Source: Kribbella sandramycini (GTDB lineage: Bacteria; Actinomycetota; Actinomycetes; Propionibacteriales; Kribbellaceae). Taken from it: a DNA stretch of 64,000 nucleotides. The translations under genes and the position numbers were made by a program. The notes under the pieces are model-generated. The model had not been told where the DNA came from. It saw nothing but the letters and a program-made list of their open reading frames with translations, and made no database searches. Positions 1-7,327 of this stretch are shown in pieces; the first letter of the stretch is position 1, and each line of letters begins with the position of its first letter. The DNA lies in the NCBI RefSeq assembly GCF_013131805.1, contig NZ_JABJRC010000004.1, forward strand, positions 310,001 through 374,000. The letters run 5' to 3'.

Positions 1-1744
1 CCAGCACGGCAAGCGCGACGACGCCGACGACGGCCGCGGTCAGATAGGTCTGAACGTTACCGGTCTGCAGGAGCCGGAAACCCTGCGATGCCAACGCACC
101 GCTGCGCCCCACGGCCCGGACGTACGCTCCGACCACGTCGCGATCCCCCAGCACACTCAGCTTGCTCAACCACCGAACCGGTACGACGAACAGCGCGTGG
201 TACGCCCGGTCGACGCCGAACTCGCGCTCCAGCAGCACGGGCCGCGGGTCCGCGCCGCGCGACCACAGCGAGTACGCCGGGAGCACCCCGAAGATCACCA
301 CGACCGTCGACGCGAGCGCGACGACCCAGTTCAGATGCAGCCCGTCGACGTACCCGAGGGCGATGGCGCCCAGCGCGAGCAGGACGAGCGGCGCGAGCAT
401 CAGCCAGGAGGCGTCCTTGAGTTTGGAGGTGTCCGGATCCTCGAGGTCGGCCATCGGGTCGTCGGCCTCGAACGCGCCGACGGCTCCGGCGAGGGCCGGC
501 GTCCGGAAGAAGACCCACAGCCAGAGCCGCATGCAGTAGAACGCCGTCAGCCCCGCGGTCAGCCCGACCGAGACCAGGACGAACCAGCCGACGACCGAGC
601 CGCCGTGCGCGTGCTCCCAGGCCGCTTCGAGCACGCTGTCCTTGGAGAAGAACCCCGCGAACCCCGGTACGCCGGCCAGGGCGGCGAGACCGATCGTCAT
701 CGTGACGAACGTGACCGGCAGCGCCTTCCGGAGCCGGCCACGGCGCGTGTAGCGCCGGAGTACGACGAAGGCGGCGCTGCCGACCTGGTGCAGCAGGACG
801 CCGGCGCAGAGGAACAGCAAGCCCTTGAACGCGGCGTGGGTGACGAGGTGGAACAAAGCTGCGTGCCGACCCTCATGCGTGCCGAGGGAGAGCGCCGCGA
901 ACATGATCGCGAGCTGGCTGACCGTCGACCAGGCGAGCACTCGCTTCACCTCGACGGCGGCCGCGGCGCAGAGCGCGGCGTACAGCATCGTCACGCAGGC
1001 GACGATCGCCAGGACCGTCATCGTGGTGGCCGAGGCGGCGAACACGTCGTACAGGCGGGCGATCAGGAAGACACCGGCGGCGACCATGGTCGCGGCGTGG
1101 ATCAGCGCGCTGACCGGGCTCGGGCCGGGCATCGCATCGGGAAGCCAGGTCTGCAGGGGGACCTGGGCGGATTTGCCGACGACGCCGACCAGGAGCAGCA
1201 GCGTGCCGGTGGTGAGGACGCCGGGATCGATCTGGGCCGGGTCGAGCGCGGAGATCCGGAAGGTGCCCGCGCCGACGCCGAGGACGAAGATGCCGAACAG
1301 GAAACCGACGTCCGCAAGCCGAGTCATCAGGAACGCCTTGACCGCGCCGGAGCGGGCCTCGCGGCGCTCCCAGTAGTGGCTGATCAACAGGTACGAGCAG
1401 GCGCCCATCACCTCCCAGCCGATCAGCAGCAGGAACAGGCTGTCCGCGACCACGACGGCAGCCATCGCGGCGGTGAAGAGCGTGACGAGCGCGTGGTACG
1501 ACGCCGCGCGCTCGTGCAGGTAGCCGAGGGAGTAGATCTGGACGCACGTCGCGACGACGCCGACGACCGCGAGCAACAGCACGGTCAGGTCGTCGGTGCG
1601 GACGGCGAACCCGATCGTGACCTCGCCGATCTGCGAGTTCAGGAAGGCGTGCTGGCTGGCGGAGTCGCCGTACAGGAGGGCGGCGATCAACACCAAGAGG
1701 AGCGAGAAGCCGACTCCGGCGACGCGCCAGACGGTCGCGATCAC
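1..1744 (-). CDS. nuoL: NADH-quinone oxidoreductase subunit L, second copy (C-terminus cut by window edge)
   Basis: Antiporter-like proton-pumping membrane subunit of complex I. The reading frame starts at GTG 1744 inside the nuoK stop (GTGA overlap) and stays open to the window edge, about 581 codons. The translation shows NuoL hallmarks: a segment reading YSLGYLHE, then IGWEVMGACSYLLI and the MTRLADVGFLFGIF helix. The last visible residues (NVQTYLTAAVVGVVALAVL) are a final hydrophobic helix matching the end of the other NuoL, so only a few residues are likely missing. It is the most downstream visible gene of the incomplete nuo set; nuoM and nuoN, if present, would lie to the left. Family assignment is secure. 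Confidence 0.93.
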   Translation of the reverse strand, partial: MIATVWRVAGVGFSLLLVLIAALLYGDSASQHAFLNSQIGEVTIGFAVRTDDLTVLLLAVVGVVATCVQIYSLGYLHERAASYHALVTLFTAAMAAVVVADSLFLLLIGWEVMGACSYLLISHYWERREARSGAVKAFLMTRLADVGFLFGIFVLGVGAGTFRISALDPAQIDPGVLTTGTLLLLVGVVGKSAQVPLQTWLPDAMPGPSPVSALIHAATMVAAGVFLIARLYDVFAASATTMTVLAIVACVTMLYAALCAAAAVEVKRVLAWSTVSQLAIMFAALSLGTHEGRHAALFHLVTHAAFKGLLFLCAGVLLHQVGSAAFVVLRRYTRRGRLRKALPVTFVTMTIGLAALAGVPGFAGFFSKDSVLEAAWEHAHGGSVVGWFVLVSVGLTAGLTAFYCMRLWLWVFFRTPALAGAVGAFEADDPMADLEDPDTSKLKDASWLMLAPLVLLALGAIALGYVDGLHLNWVVALASTVVVIFGVLPAYSLWSRGADPRPVLLEREFGVDRAYHALFVVPVRWLSKLSVLGDRDVVGAYVRAVGRSGALASQGFRLLQTGNVQTYLTAAVVGVVALAVL

Positions 1745-2073
1745 GTCGGGGACTCCTCGCGCTCATCCGCTTCGGCCAGGTCGCGGGCGGCGTCCGCGTC
1801 GACATGCCCGTGGCCGCGGAACAACAGCAGCACGATCGCCAGCCCGAGGCCGATCTCGGCCGCGGCCAGCGTGATCACGAAGACCGCGAGCGTCTGCCCG
1901 GTGGCCAGGCCGTCGAGACGCCAGGCGTCGAAGGCGATCAGGTTCAGGTTGACGGCGTTCAGCATCAGCTCGAGCGACATCAGGATGGTGACCGCGTTAC
2001 GGCGGGCCAGGACGCCGTACACGCCGAGGCAGAACAGGACGACCGCGAGCAGCAGCGGCAGGACGAGCGGCAT
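1741..2073 (-). CDS. nuoK: NADH-quinone oxidoreductase subunit K, second copy
   Basis: Small three-helix membrane subunit of complex I, 110 residues. The middle helix carries the conserved glutamate (MSLELMLNAVNLNLIAF) and the third helix the second one (LAAAEIGLGLAIVLLLF). It is 11 residues longer than the NuoK of the complete operon at 39274, with a charged C-terminal tail (GHVDADAARDLAEADEREE). It overlaps nuoL by 4 bases and sits 1 base after nuoJ, which implies co-transcription. Confidence 0.95.
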   Translation of the reverse strand: MPLVLPLLLAVVLFCLGVYGVLARRNAVTILMSLELMLNAVNLNLIAFDAWRLDGLATGQTLAVFVITLAAAEIGLGLAIVLLLFRGHGHVDADAARDLAEADEREESPT

Positions 2074-2074
2074 C

Positions 2075-2572
2075 TCAGCTCTCCCCGGACTTGCGCTGGG
2101 ACAGGGCGATCGCGCCGATCAGCGCGGCCAGCAGCAGCACCGAGAGCACCTCGAACGGGAGCACCCAGGTCTTGAAGATCGCCGTCCCGACGGTCTCCGC
2201 GTCGCCGGCCGGGACCGGTTTGATCTTTTCCTTGCCGAAGGCAATTACTACACCGGTGCCGAGGAGGAGCGCGAGGACGCCGGCGACCGCGGCCGCGAAC
2301 GGGCTGCGCGCCGTCGTCAGCGTGGGCAGCGGATTGGTGGGCGCCTTGGTCAGCATCAGCGCGAACAGGACGAGGACGACGATCGCGCCGACGTACACCA
2401 GGATCTGGACGAGCGCGACGAACTCGGCATGCAGGGCGCCGAAGCACCCGGCGACCGCGCCGAGCGTGACCACCAGCCACAACGCCGCATGGACGATCCG
2501 GCGCGACGTCACCACCAGCACGGCCGAAACCACCGCCACGACGGCCGCGACGGCGAACAGAGCAGTTGTCAC
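2075..2572 (-). CDS. nuoJ: NADH-quinone oxidoreductase subunit J, second copy
   Basis: Five-helix membrane subunit of complex I, 165 residues. The GTG start at 2572 was chosen because it overlaps the nuoI stop in a GTGA and gives a protein beginning directly with the first helix (VTTALFAVAAVVAVVSAVLV). An upstream ATG would only add residues that read through nuoI. The central FVALVQILVYVGAIVVLVLF segment is diagnostic. It lacks the roughly 100-residue soluble C-terminal extension of the other NuoJ (39563-40375). Confidence 0.93.
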   Translation of the reverse strand: MTTALFAVAAVVAVVSAVLVVTSRRIVHAALWLVVTLGAVAGCFGALHAEFVALVQILVYVGAIVVLVLFALMLTKAPTNPLPTLTTARSPFAAAVAGVLALLLGTGVVIAFGKEKIKPVPAGDAETVGTAIFKTWVLPFEVLSVLLLAALIGAIALSQRKSGES

Positions 2573-3060
2573 GCGCCGTCCTCCGACGCTGTGACGGACG
2601 GCCCCGGGTCGATCGGCTGCGGCGCGGGCACCGTCCACATCCAGTCGCGCAGGCGCTCCTTCTCATGGGTCAGGTTGCGCAGCTCGGTCTCGGCGTACTC
2701 GAACTCGGGCGACCAGAACAACGCGTCGAACGGGCACGCCTCGATGCAGATCCCGCAGTACATACAAAGACTGAAGTCGATCGCGAACCGATCCAGCACG
2801 TTCCGGCTGCGCTCCCGCGCCTGCTCCCCGACCGAGGGCGCCGTCTCCGTGTGCGAATCGATGTAGATGCACCAGCTGGGGCACTCCCGCGCGCACAACA
2901 TGCACGACGTGCAGTTCTCCTCCAGCAGCGCGATCACCCCGCGGGACCGCGGCGGCAGCTCCGGCTGCACCTCCGGATACTGCTCCGTCACCGCCCGACG
3001 GCCCAAGGTCTTCGCAGTGACCTTCAGCCCCTCGAACAACCCCTTACCCGGCACACCCAC
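2569..3060 (-). CDS. nuoI: NADH-quinone oxidoreductase subunit I, second copy (2x[4Fe-4S])
   Basis: Ferredoxin-like peripheral-arm subunit of 163 residues that carries electrons towards the quinone site. Two classical 4Fe-4S motifs are visible: C50-x2-C53-x2-C56-x3-C60 (CTSCMLCARECP) and C99-x2-C102-x2-C105-x3-C109 (CMYCGICIEACP). The N-terminal amphipathic stretch (GLFEGLKVTAKTLGRR) is typical. Because this set has no NuoE/F/G, NuoI with NuoB would be the likely entry point for electrons from an outside donor such as ferredoxin; that role is inference. A 99-base gap separates it from nuoH, and I see nothing notable in it. Confidence 0.95.
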   Translation of the reverse strand: MGVPGKGLFEGLKVTAKTLGRRAVTEQYPEVQPELPPRSRGVIALLEENCTSCMLCARECPSWCIYIDSHTETAPSVGEQARERSRNVLDRFAIDFSLCMYCGICIEACPFDALFWSPEFEYAETELRNLTHEKERLRDWMWTVPAPQPIDPGPSVTASEDGA

Positions 3061-3159
3061 CGCTCCACCTCCCCGTCAACAGTCCCGTACACCGAGGACA
3101 CTAACCGTTCTCCCCCTCACGACGCGCCCAACCCTACGCACCCACCTGCCGACAGTGGG

Positions 3160-4116
3160 TTAGAAGAGCACAACTCCGACACCGGTCAGCGCCAGCTGAG
3201 CCAGGGCGACCGGGACGAGGAGTTGCCAGGCGAGTTTTTGGAGTTGGTCGGCGCGGAGGCGGGGGAAGGAGACGCGGACCCAGATGACGAGGAGGGCGAC
3301 GAGGGCGGTTTTGAGGAGGGTCCAGAGCCAGCCGAGGGAGTCGGGGCCGGGGCCGGACCAGCCGCCGAGGAAGAGGACGGCGGTGAGGGCCGAGAGGACG
3401 ACGATGCCGGTGTACTCGGCGAGGAGGAAGAGGGCGAAGCGGAGGCCGGTGTATTCGGTGTAGGGGCCGAAGATGACTTCGGAGTCGGCGACGGGCATGT
3501 CGAAGGGCGGGCGCTGGAGCTCGGCCAGGCCGGCGATGAAGAAGACGACCAGGCCGGGGAGCTGCCAGAGCAGCCACCAGGGGTTCCAGGCTTCGGCGAT
3601 ACCGGTGAGGCTGAGCGAGCCGGCGGCGACGGCGACGCTCGCGGCGGACAGGACGAACGGGAGCTCGTAGCTCATCAGCTGGGCCGCGACCCGCAGTCCG
3701 CCGACGAGGCTGTACTTGTTGCCGCTGCCCCAGCCGGCCATCAGCGAGCCGAGGACGCCGATGCTCATCACGGCGAGTACGAAGAACAGGCCGGAGTCGA
3801 GGTCGGCGCCGACGATGCCGGGGGCGATCGGGATCGCGGCCAGGGCGGCGAGGTACGGGAGGATGGCGACGTACGGCGCCCACTCGAAGACGCGTTTGTC
3901 GGCCGCGGCCGGCGTCACGCTCTCCTTCTGGACGAACTTCACCCCGTCGGCGACGAGCTGCGCCCAGCCGTGGAAACCCCCGGCGTACATCGGGCCGAGC
4001 CGCGACTGCATGTGCGCCATCACCTTGTGCTCGGCCTGGCCGACCACCAGCGGCGCCACCAGGAAGGCGACCAGTACGCCGACCACCCGCACCACGAACT
4101 CCAGCATGCCCGTCAC
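3160..4116 (-). CDS. nuoH: NADH-quinone oxidoreductase subunit H, second copy
   Basis: Membrane subunit forming most of the quinone-binding chamber, 318 residues. Conserved loops are present: AEHKVMAHMQSRLGP, the GGLRVAAQLMSYELPF segment, LAELQRPPFDMPVADSEVI and the AEYTGIVVLSALT helix. It is much shorter than the 440-residue NuoH of the full operon, which has a long C-terminal tail. In standard order nuoG would precede nuoH and nuoD would follow nuoC; here the space upstream of nuoH holds only an opposite-strand gene remnant. Confidence 0.95.
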   Translation of the reverse strand: MTGMLEFVVRVVGVLVAFLVAPLVVGQAEHKVMAHMQSRLGPMYAGGFHGWAQLVADGVKFVQKESVTPAAADKRVFEWAPYVAILPYLAALAAIPIAPGIVGADLDSGLFFVLAVMSIGVLGSLMAGWGSGNKYSLVGGLRVAAQLMSYELPFVLSAASVAVAAGSLSLTGIAEAWNPWWLLWQLPGLVVFFIAGLAELQRPPFDMPVADSEVIFGPYTEYTGLRFALFLLAEYTGIVVLSALTAVLFLGGWSGPGPDSLGWLWTLLKTALVALLVIWVRVSFPRLRADQLQKLAWQLLVPVALAQLALTGVGVVLF

Positions 4117-4169
4117 TCTATCGACTCCAGCTTGACCTGAACCGCCGTTGAGGTCGCAGGCTCGACGGC

Positions 4170-5060
4170 ATGAGCACAGTTCTGATCACCGGAGCCACTG
4201 GGCGCGTCGGGCGCCACGTCGTCACCGGACTCCTCGCAGCGGGCGTCGCCGTCCGCGCCCTCGTCCGTACGCCGGACCGAGCCAACCTGCCCGCGGACGT
4301 CGAACTCGTCGTCGGCGATCTCTACGACCCGTCCGCCGTCCGCCAGGCCTCAGTTGGGGCAGATGCGGCGTTTCTGCTCTGGCCGTCGTTCTCGGCGGAC
4401 GGTGCGGCGAAGGCGGCCCAGTGGGTTCGCCGTCAACGCGCAGGGGTGGGCAGCGGAGCTCCGGGCGAGCGACGTCGTCCGGCTGCCGTATCCGAAGGCG
4501 GCGCGGTCGTTGATCCACGAGCGGGACATCGCGGCGGTCGCCGTACTCGCGCTGCTGGACGAGCGGCCTCCGCCACCTACTGGGCCTCCCTGGTCGACAC
4601 ACCCGAACCAGTCACCACCACAGTCACCACCCTGACCGGCCGCCCAGCACTCACCTTCGCCGACTGGTCCGCCGAACACGCCGACCTGTTCCGCGTCCCC
4701 AGCACTCAGGAGCTTGCGGACCGGTACGTCGCGGCGTTCCGCGCGGGCCGTTTCGACGCGGCCCTTGCGTTGACCGCACCCGATCTGGTCCGGGTGGCGC
4801 CGCTGGAGGGCACCGAACTCGTCGGGCGTGAGGCCATCCTCGACAATGCGCGCCGGCTGAATGCACATCTCGAGTACGTCGGCGTCGAGCTACTCGGCCC
4901 GTTCGTCCGTAACGATCAGTTCGCCGTTCGCTTCACCTTCGATGAACGGCACCTCGTCACCGGTGCGCGCTCGACTACGACCAAGCTGTCGCTGTACACC
5001 GTCAGCCAGGGCCGAATCACCCACGAGCAGGTCTTCTACCACTCCCCGCCACCTGGCTGA
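4170..5060 (+). pseudogene. Decayed NmrA-type NAD(P)-binding gene merged with a SnoaL-like domain
   Basis: The first ~85 residues are a normal NmrA/NAD(P)H-azoreductase-like Rossmann start (VLITGATGRVGRHVVTGLLA, then RALVRTP, VVGDLYD and AAFLLWP). Near 4430 this frame stops making sense, and the family's later part appears in another frame (about 4440-4570: VVRLPYPKAARSLIHERDIA). The extreme C-terminus (LTGRPALTFADWSAEHADLF) returns to the first frame near 4630. So the middle of the gene is deleted and frameshifted. The open frame then continues into a SnoaL/NTF2-like domain (ELADRYVAAFRAGRFDAALAL to the end), which may still be translated from an internal start. It lies opposite to and between nuoH and nuoC. 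Confidence 0.75.
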
Positions 5061-5061
5061 G

Positions 5062-5799
5062 TCACTCGGCGGCGACCGGGGGTGGGGTGTCGGTTGGGGG
5101 TGGGGGGTCGGTGGGGGTGGATTGGCGGCGGGCTCGGCGTTCGCCTGGGGGGCCGCCGGCTCGGCGGGGGCGGGCGGGGGTGGCGGCGGCGTGGGCGGGG
5201 GCCAGGGGGTCCGGGTCGGGGGTGCCGGGTGGGCGGGGGCCCCAGGTTTCGGGGTCGGGGACGCCGGGTGGGAGGGTGCGGCGGCGGCTGGGAGCGCCGC
5301 CGGCGGGGGCGTGGTCGGACTCGCCGGGTTCTTTGGCGCCGGGCCAGGGTTTGGCGACGCGGGAGGCGAGGATGAACTCCTTGCGCAGGGGGTGGCCCTC
5401 GAAGCCGTCGGGGAGCAGGAGCGGGACGAGGTTAGGGTGGCCTTCGAAGGTGATGCCGAACATCTCGAAGGTCTCGCGCTCGTGCCAGTTCGCGCCGGCG
5501 TACAGGTCGGAGAGGGTGGCGAGGGTTGGCTGGTCGCGCGGGATCAGCGTGCGGACGAGCAGGTGCTCGACGTGTGCGCCGCCCCAGAAGTCGGCCAGGT
5601 GCGAGACGACGCGGAAGCCGTCGGTGAGCTCGTCGGACGCGGAGAGGAAGTCGAAGAAGGTGAGGCCGACGGCGTCCCGGAGCACTTCGTGGGCGGCGAC
5701 CCAATCACCCGGCGGCACGTCGACCGCGGCCGGGCCGAAGCTGTCGGCCGCCGTCGCTTCGATCCCCGCGCTGACCAACGCCTCGAGCGCGTCGCTCAT
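5062..5799 (-). CDS. nuoC: NADH-quinone oxidoreductase subunit C, second copy, with proline-rich tail
   Basis: 30-kDa peripheral-arm subunit of complex I, 245 residues. Residues 1-155 form the NuoC fold with the signature ANWHERETFEMFGITFEGHP and LRKEF near residue 140. The remaining ~85 residues are low-complexity and rich in proline, arginine and alanine, with no recognisable domain. That tail is coded by very G-rich DNA around 5080-5330. There is no fused NuoD domain and no separate nuoD here. The start overlaps the nuoB stop by 4 bases (ATGA). Confidence 0.92.
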   Translation of the reverse strand: MSDALEALVSAGIEATAADSFGPAAVDVPPGDWVAAHEVLRDAVGLTFFDFLSASDELTDGFRVVSHLADFWGGAHVEHLLVRTLIPRDQPTLATLSDLYAGANWHERETFEMFGITFEGHPNLVPLLLPDGFEGHPLRKEFILASRVAKPWPGAKEPGESDHAPAGGAPSRRRTLPPGVPDPETWGPRPPGTPDPDPLAPAHAAATPARPRRAGGPPGERRARRQSTPTDPPPPTDTPPPVAAE

Positions 5800-6371
5800 G
5801 CGCCAGCTCCCTGGCCGGTCGGCGGGGGGACGAGGTCACGGGTGAGGGCGGCCGGGCTCGGCTCGTCGTAGCGGTCGGCGAGTTTCTCGCCGGCAATCTT
5901 CTCCTGGAGTTTGAGGATGCCCTGGAGGAGCGCTTCGGGGCGCGGCGGGCAGCCGGGCACGTAGACGTCGACGGGGATGATCTGGTCGACGCCTTTGGTG
6001 ACGCAGTACGAATCCCAGTACGGGCCGCCGGAGTTGGAGCAGGAGCCGAAGGAGATCACGTACTTGGGCTCGGGCATCTGGTCGTAGAGCCGTTTGATCG
6101 CGGGCGCCATCTTGTCGGTGACCGTGCCGGAGACGACCATCAGGTCGGCCTGGCGGGGGCCGGGCGCGAACGGGATCACGCCGAGGCGGATGAAGTCGTG
6201 CCGGCCCATCGAGGCCGCGATGAACTCGATCGCGCAGCAGGCCAGGCCGAAGTTGAACACCCAGAGCGAGTACTTGCGGCCCCAGTTCAACAGGTAGCGG
6301 ACCGGCTGCGGCGCCAGCTTGGCCAGCGGACCGACCGCTGGGCGCACGGCGGGCATCGGCAGGTCGGTCAT
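5796..6371 (-). CDS. nuoB: NADH-quinone oxidoreductase subunit B, second copy (N2 cluster)
   Basis: Subunit holding the terminal N2 [4Fe-4S] cluster, 191 residues. The four ligands are visible: adjacent C45-C46 (LACCAIEF), C111 (SFGSCSNSGGPYWDSYCV) and C141 (VPGCPPRPE). It differs from the other NuoB at 48837 in having GSCSNSGGPYWDSY where that one has GVCASSGGMFNNY, a difference often seen between ferredoxin-linked or hydrogenase-like forms and canonical ones. First gene of the BC block; the upstream hydrolase ends 5 bases before it. Confidence 0.94.
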   Translation of the reverse strand: MTDLPMPAVRPAVGPLAKLAPQPVRYLLNWGRKYSLWVFNFGLACCAIEFIAASMGRHDFIRLGVIPFAPGPRQADLMVVSGTVTDKMAPAIKRLYDQMPEPKYVISFGSCSNSGGPYWDSYCVTKGVDQIIPVDVYVPGCPPRPEALLQGILKLQEKIAGEKLADRYDEPSPAALTRDLVPPPTGQGAGA

Positions 6372-6375
6372 GAGG

Positions 6376-7269
6376 TCAGCCTAGTCCTGCGATCTCCTCG
6401 GCGAAGATCTCTGGGTACTCCAGCGGGGCGAAGTGGCCGACGCCGTCGACGAGGCGGAGCCGGACGTCGCTGAAGAAGTCGTCGAGGCGGTCCGACCAGG
6501 CGCGGGGGAAGAGCGGGTCGAACTCGGGCCAGAGGACGACGGTGGGCACGTGGATCCGGTCGTACGACGCCGGGGCGGTCTCGGCCGCGGAGACGGCGAC
6601 TGCGCCCGCACCACCGCGGTACCAGTTCAGGGAGGCGGTGAACGCGCCGGGGCGCGAGTAGACGTCGACCAGGTGGTCGAGGTCAGGGACGAAGTCCGGG
6701 CCGGACCAGTGCTGCCAGAAATGGTTCAGGTAGGTGCGGACGGCGTCGGGCTTGCCGTCGATCAGCTCCTCGATCAGCGGCAGCCGGTGGAACGACTGGT
6801 ACCAGAACTCACGTTGCGCCTGCTCCGAGAACACTCGCTTACCGATCCCGGGCAGCGGTGGGGCCACCACCAGACCGTCGATCAGCTCCGGGCGGGTACG
6901 CGCGATGTGCTGCGCCACCCGGCTCCCGACGTCGTACCCAGCCAGCACAGGCCGGTCGAGACCGAGCTCTTCAATCAGCCCGACAACACTTCGTGCCTGG
7001 CCTGCAGCGCCGAACTGCTGCGGATCAAAGGAGGAAGCAGACGCCGAGCCGCCCACCGGGGTCAAGGGTGGGGTGTAGGAGGCGCCGAAGCCTCGGAGGT
7101 CTGGGGTTAGGACGTCGTGGCCGTGGGCGGCCAGGAGGGGGGCCAGAAGGCGGTGGTCGGTTCGGTCGCCGGGCCAGCCGTGGAGGAGGACTACTGGGGG
7201 GCCGTCGCCGCCGGTGCGGTCGTACTGGAGTTCGAATCCGTCTACGGGGGCGCTTCGCATACAGGGCAT
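6376..7269 (-). CDS. Alpha/beta hydrolase, epoxide hydrolase / haloalkane dehalogenase type
   Basis: Cytosolic alpha/beta-hydrolase of 297 residues. The oxyanion-hole motif HGWPG lies near residue 30. The nucleophile is an aspartate (LAGYDVGSRVA, near residue 115), as in epoxide hydrolases and haloalkane dehalogenases rather than esterases. The acid D is in WPEFDPLF and the catalytic H in DGVGHFAPLEYP. The substrate cannot be told from sequence. It lies 4 bases upstream of nuoB on the same strand, so it may share that transcript, but a functional link to complex I is not evident. The start could also be the ATG at 7260; no clear ribosome site favours either. Confidence 0.85.
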   Translation of the reverse strand: MPCMRSAPVDGFELQYDRTGGDGPPVVLLHGWPGDRTDHRLLAPLLAAHGHDVLTPDLRGFGASYTPPLTPVGGSASASSFDPQQFGAAGQARSVVGLIEELGLDRPVLAGYDVGSRVAQHIARTRPELIDGLVVAPPLPGIGKRVFSEQAQREFWYQSFHRLPLIEELIDGKPDAVRTYLNHFWQHWSGPDFVPDLDHLVDVYSRPGAFTASLNWYRGGAGAVAVSAAETAPASYDRIHVPTVVLWPEFDPLFPRAWSDRLDDFFSDVRLRLVDGVGHFAPLEYPEIFAEEIAGLG

Positions 7270-7285
7270 TGTGATCTACGGTGAT

Positions 7286-7307
7286 TGAACAGGACTGAAC
7301 AGGTTCA
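7286..7307. promoter_or_regulatory. Operator-like repeat ahead of the NCS1 permease
   Basis: In the divergent gap between the hydrolase and permease genes, TGAAC occurs at 7286 and again at 7296, and the second copy forms an inverted repeat TGAAC-AG-GTTCA (7296-7307). This is a plausible binding site for the GntR-family regulator coded at the end of the same operon. There is no experimental support. Confidence 0.4.
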
Positions 7308-7327
7308 TTTCGGGTTGGGGAGACGCG

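Noticed and set aside
873..1805. Minus-strand frame of 310 codons inside nuoL
   Set aside because: Arginine-rich translation with no family match; the alternative frame from GTG 1744 is unmistakably NuoL.
197..2866. Very long open frame on the plus strand (889 codons) opposite nuoL-K-J-I
   Set aside because: It is a high-GC shadow: the product is rich in R, D, E, G, Q without domains, while the minus strand encodes clear complex I subunits. The same holds for long antisense frames opposite korA, phoX, nuoM, nuoL, nuoH and nuoG.
2566..4140. Plus-strand 524-codon frame opposite nuoI and nuoH
   Set aside because: Composition (long runs of E, G, D and A) is what antisense of high-GC membrane-protein genes produces; NuoH is clear on the other strand.
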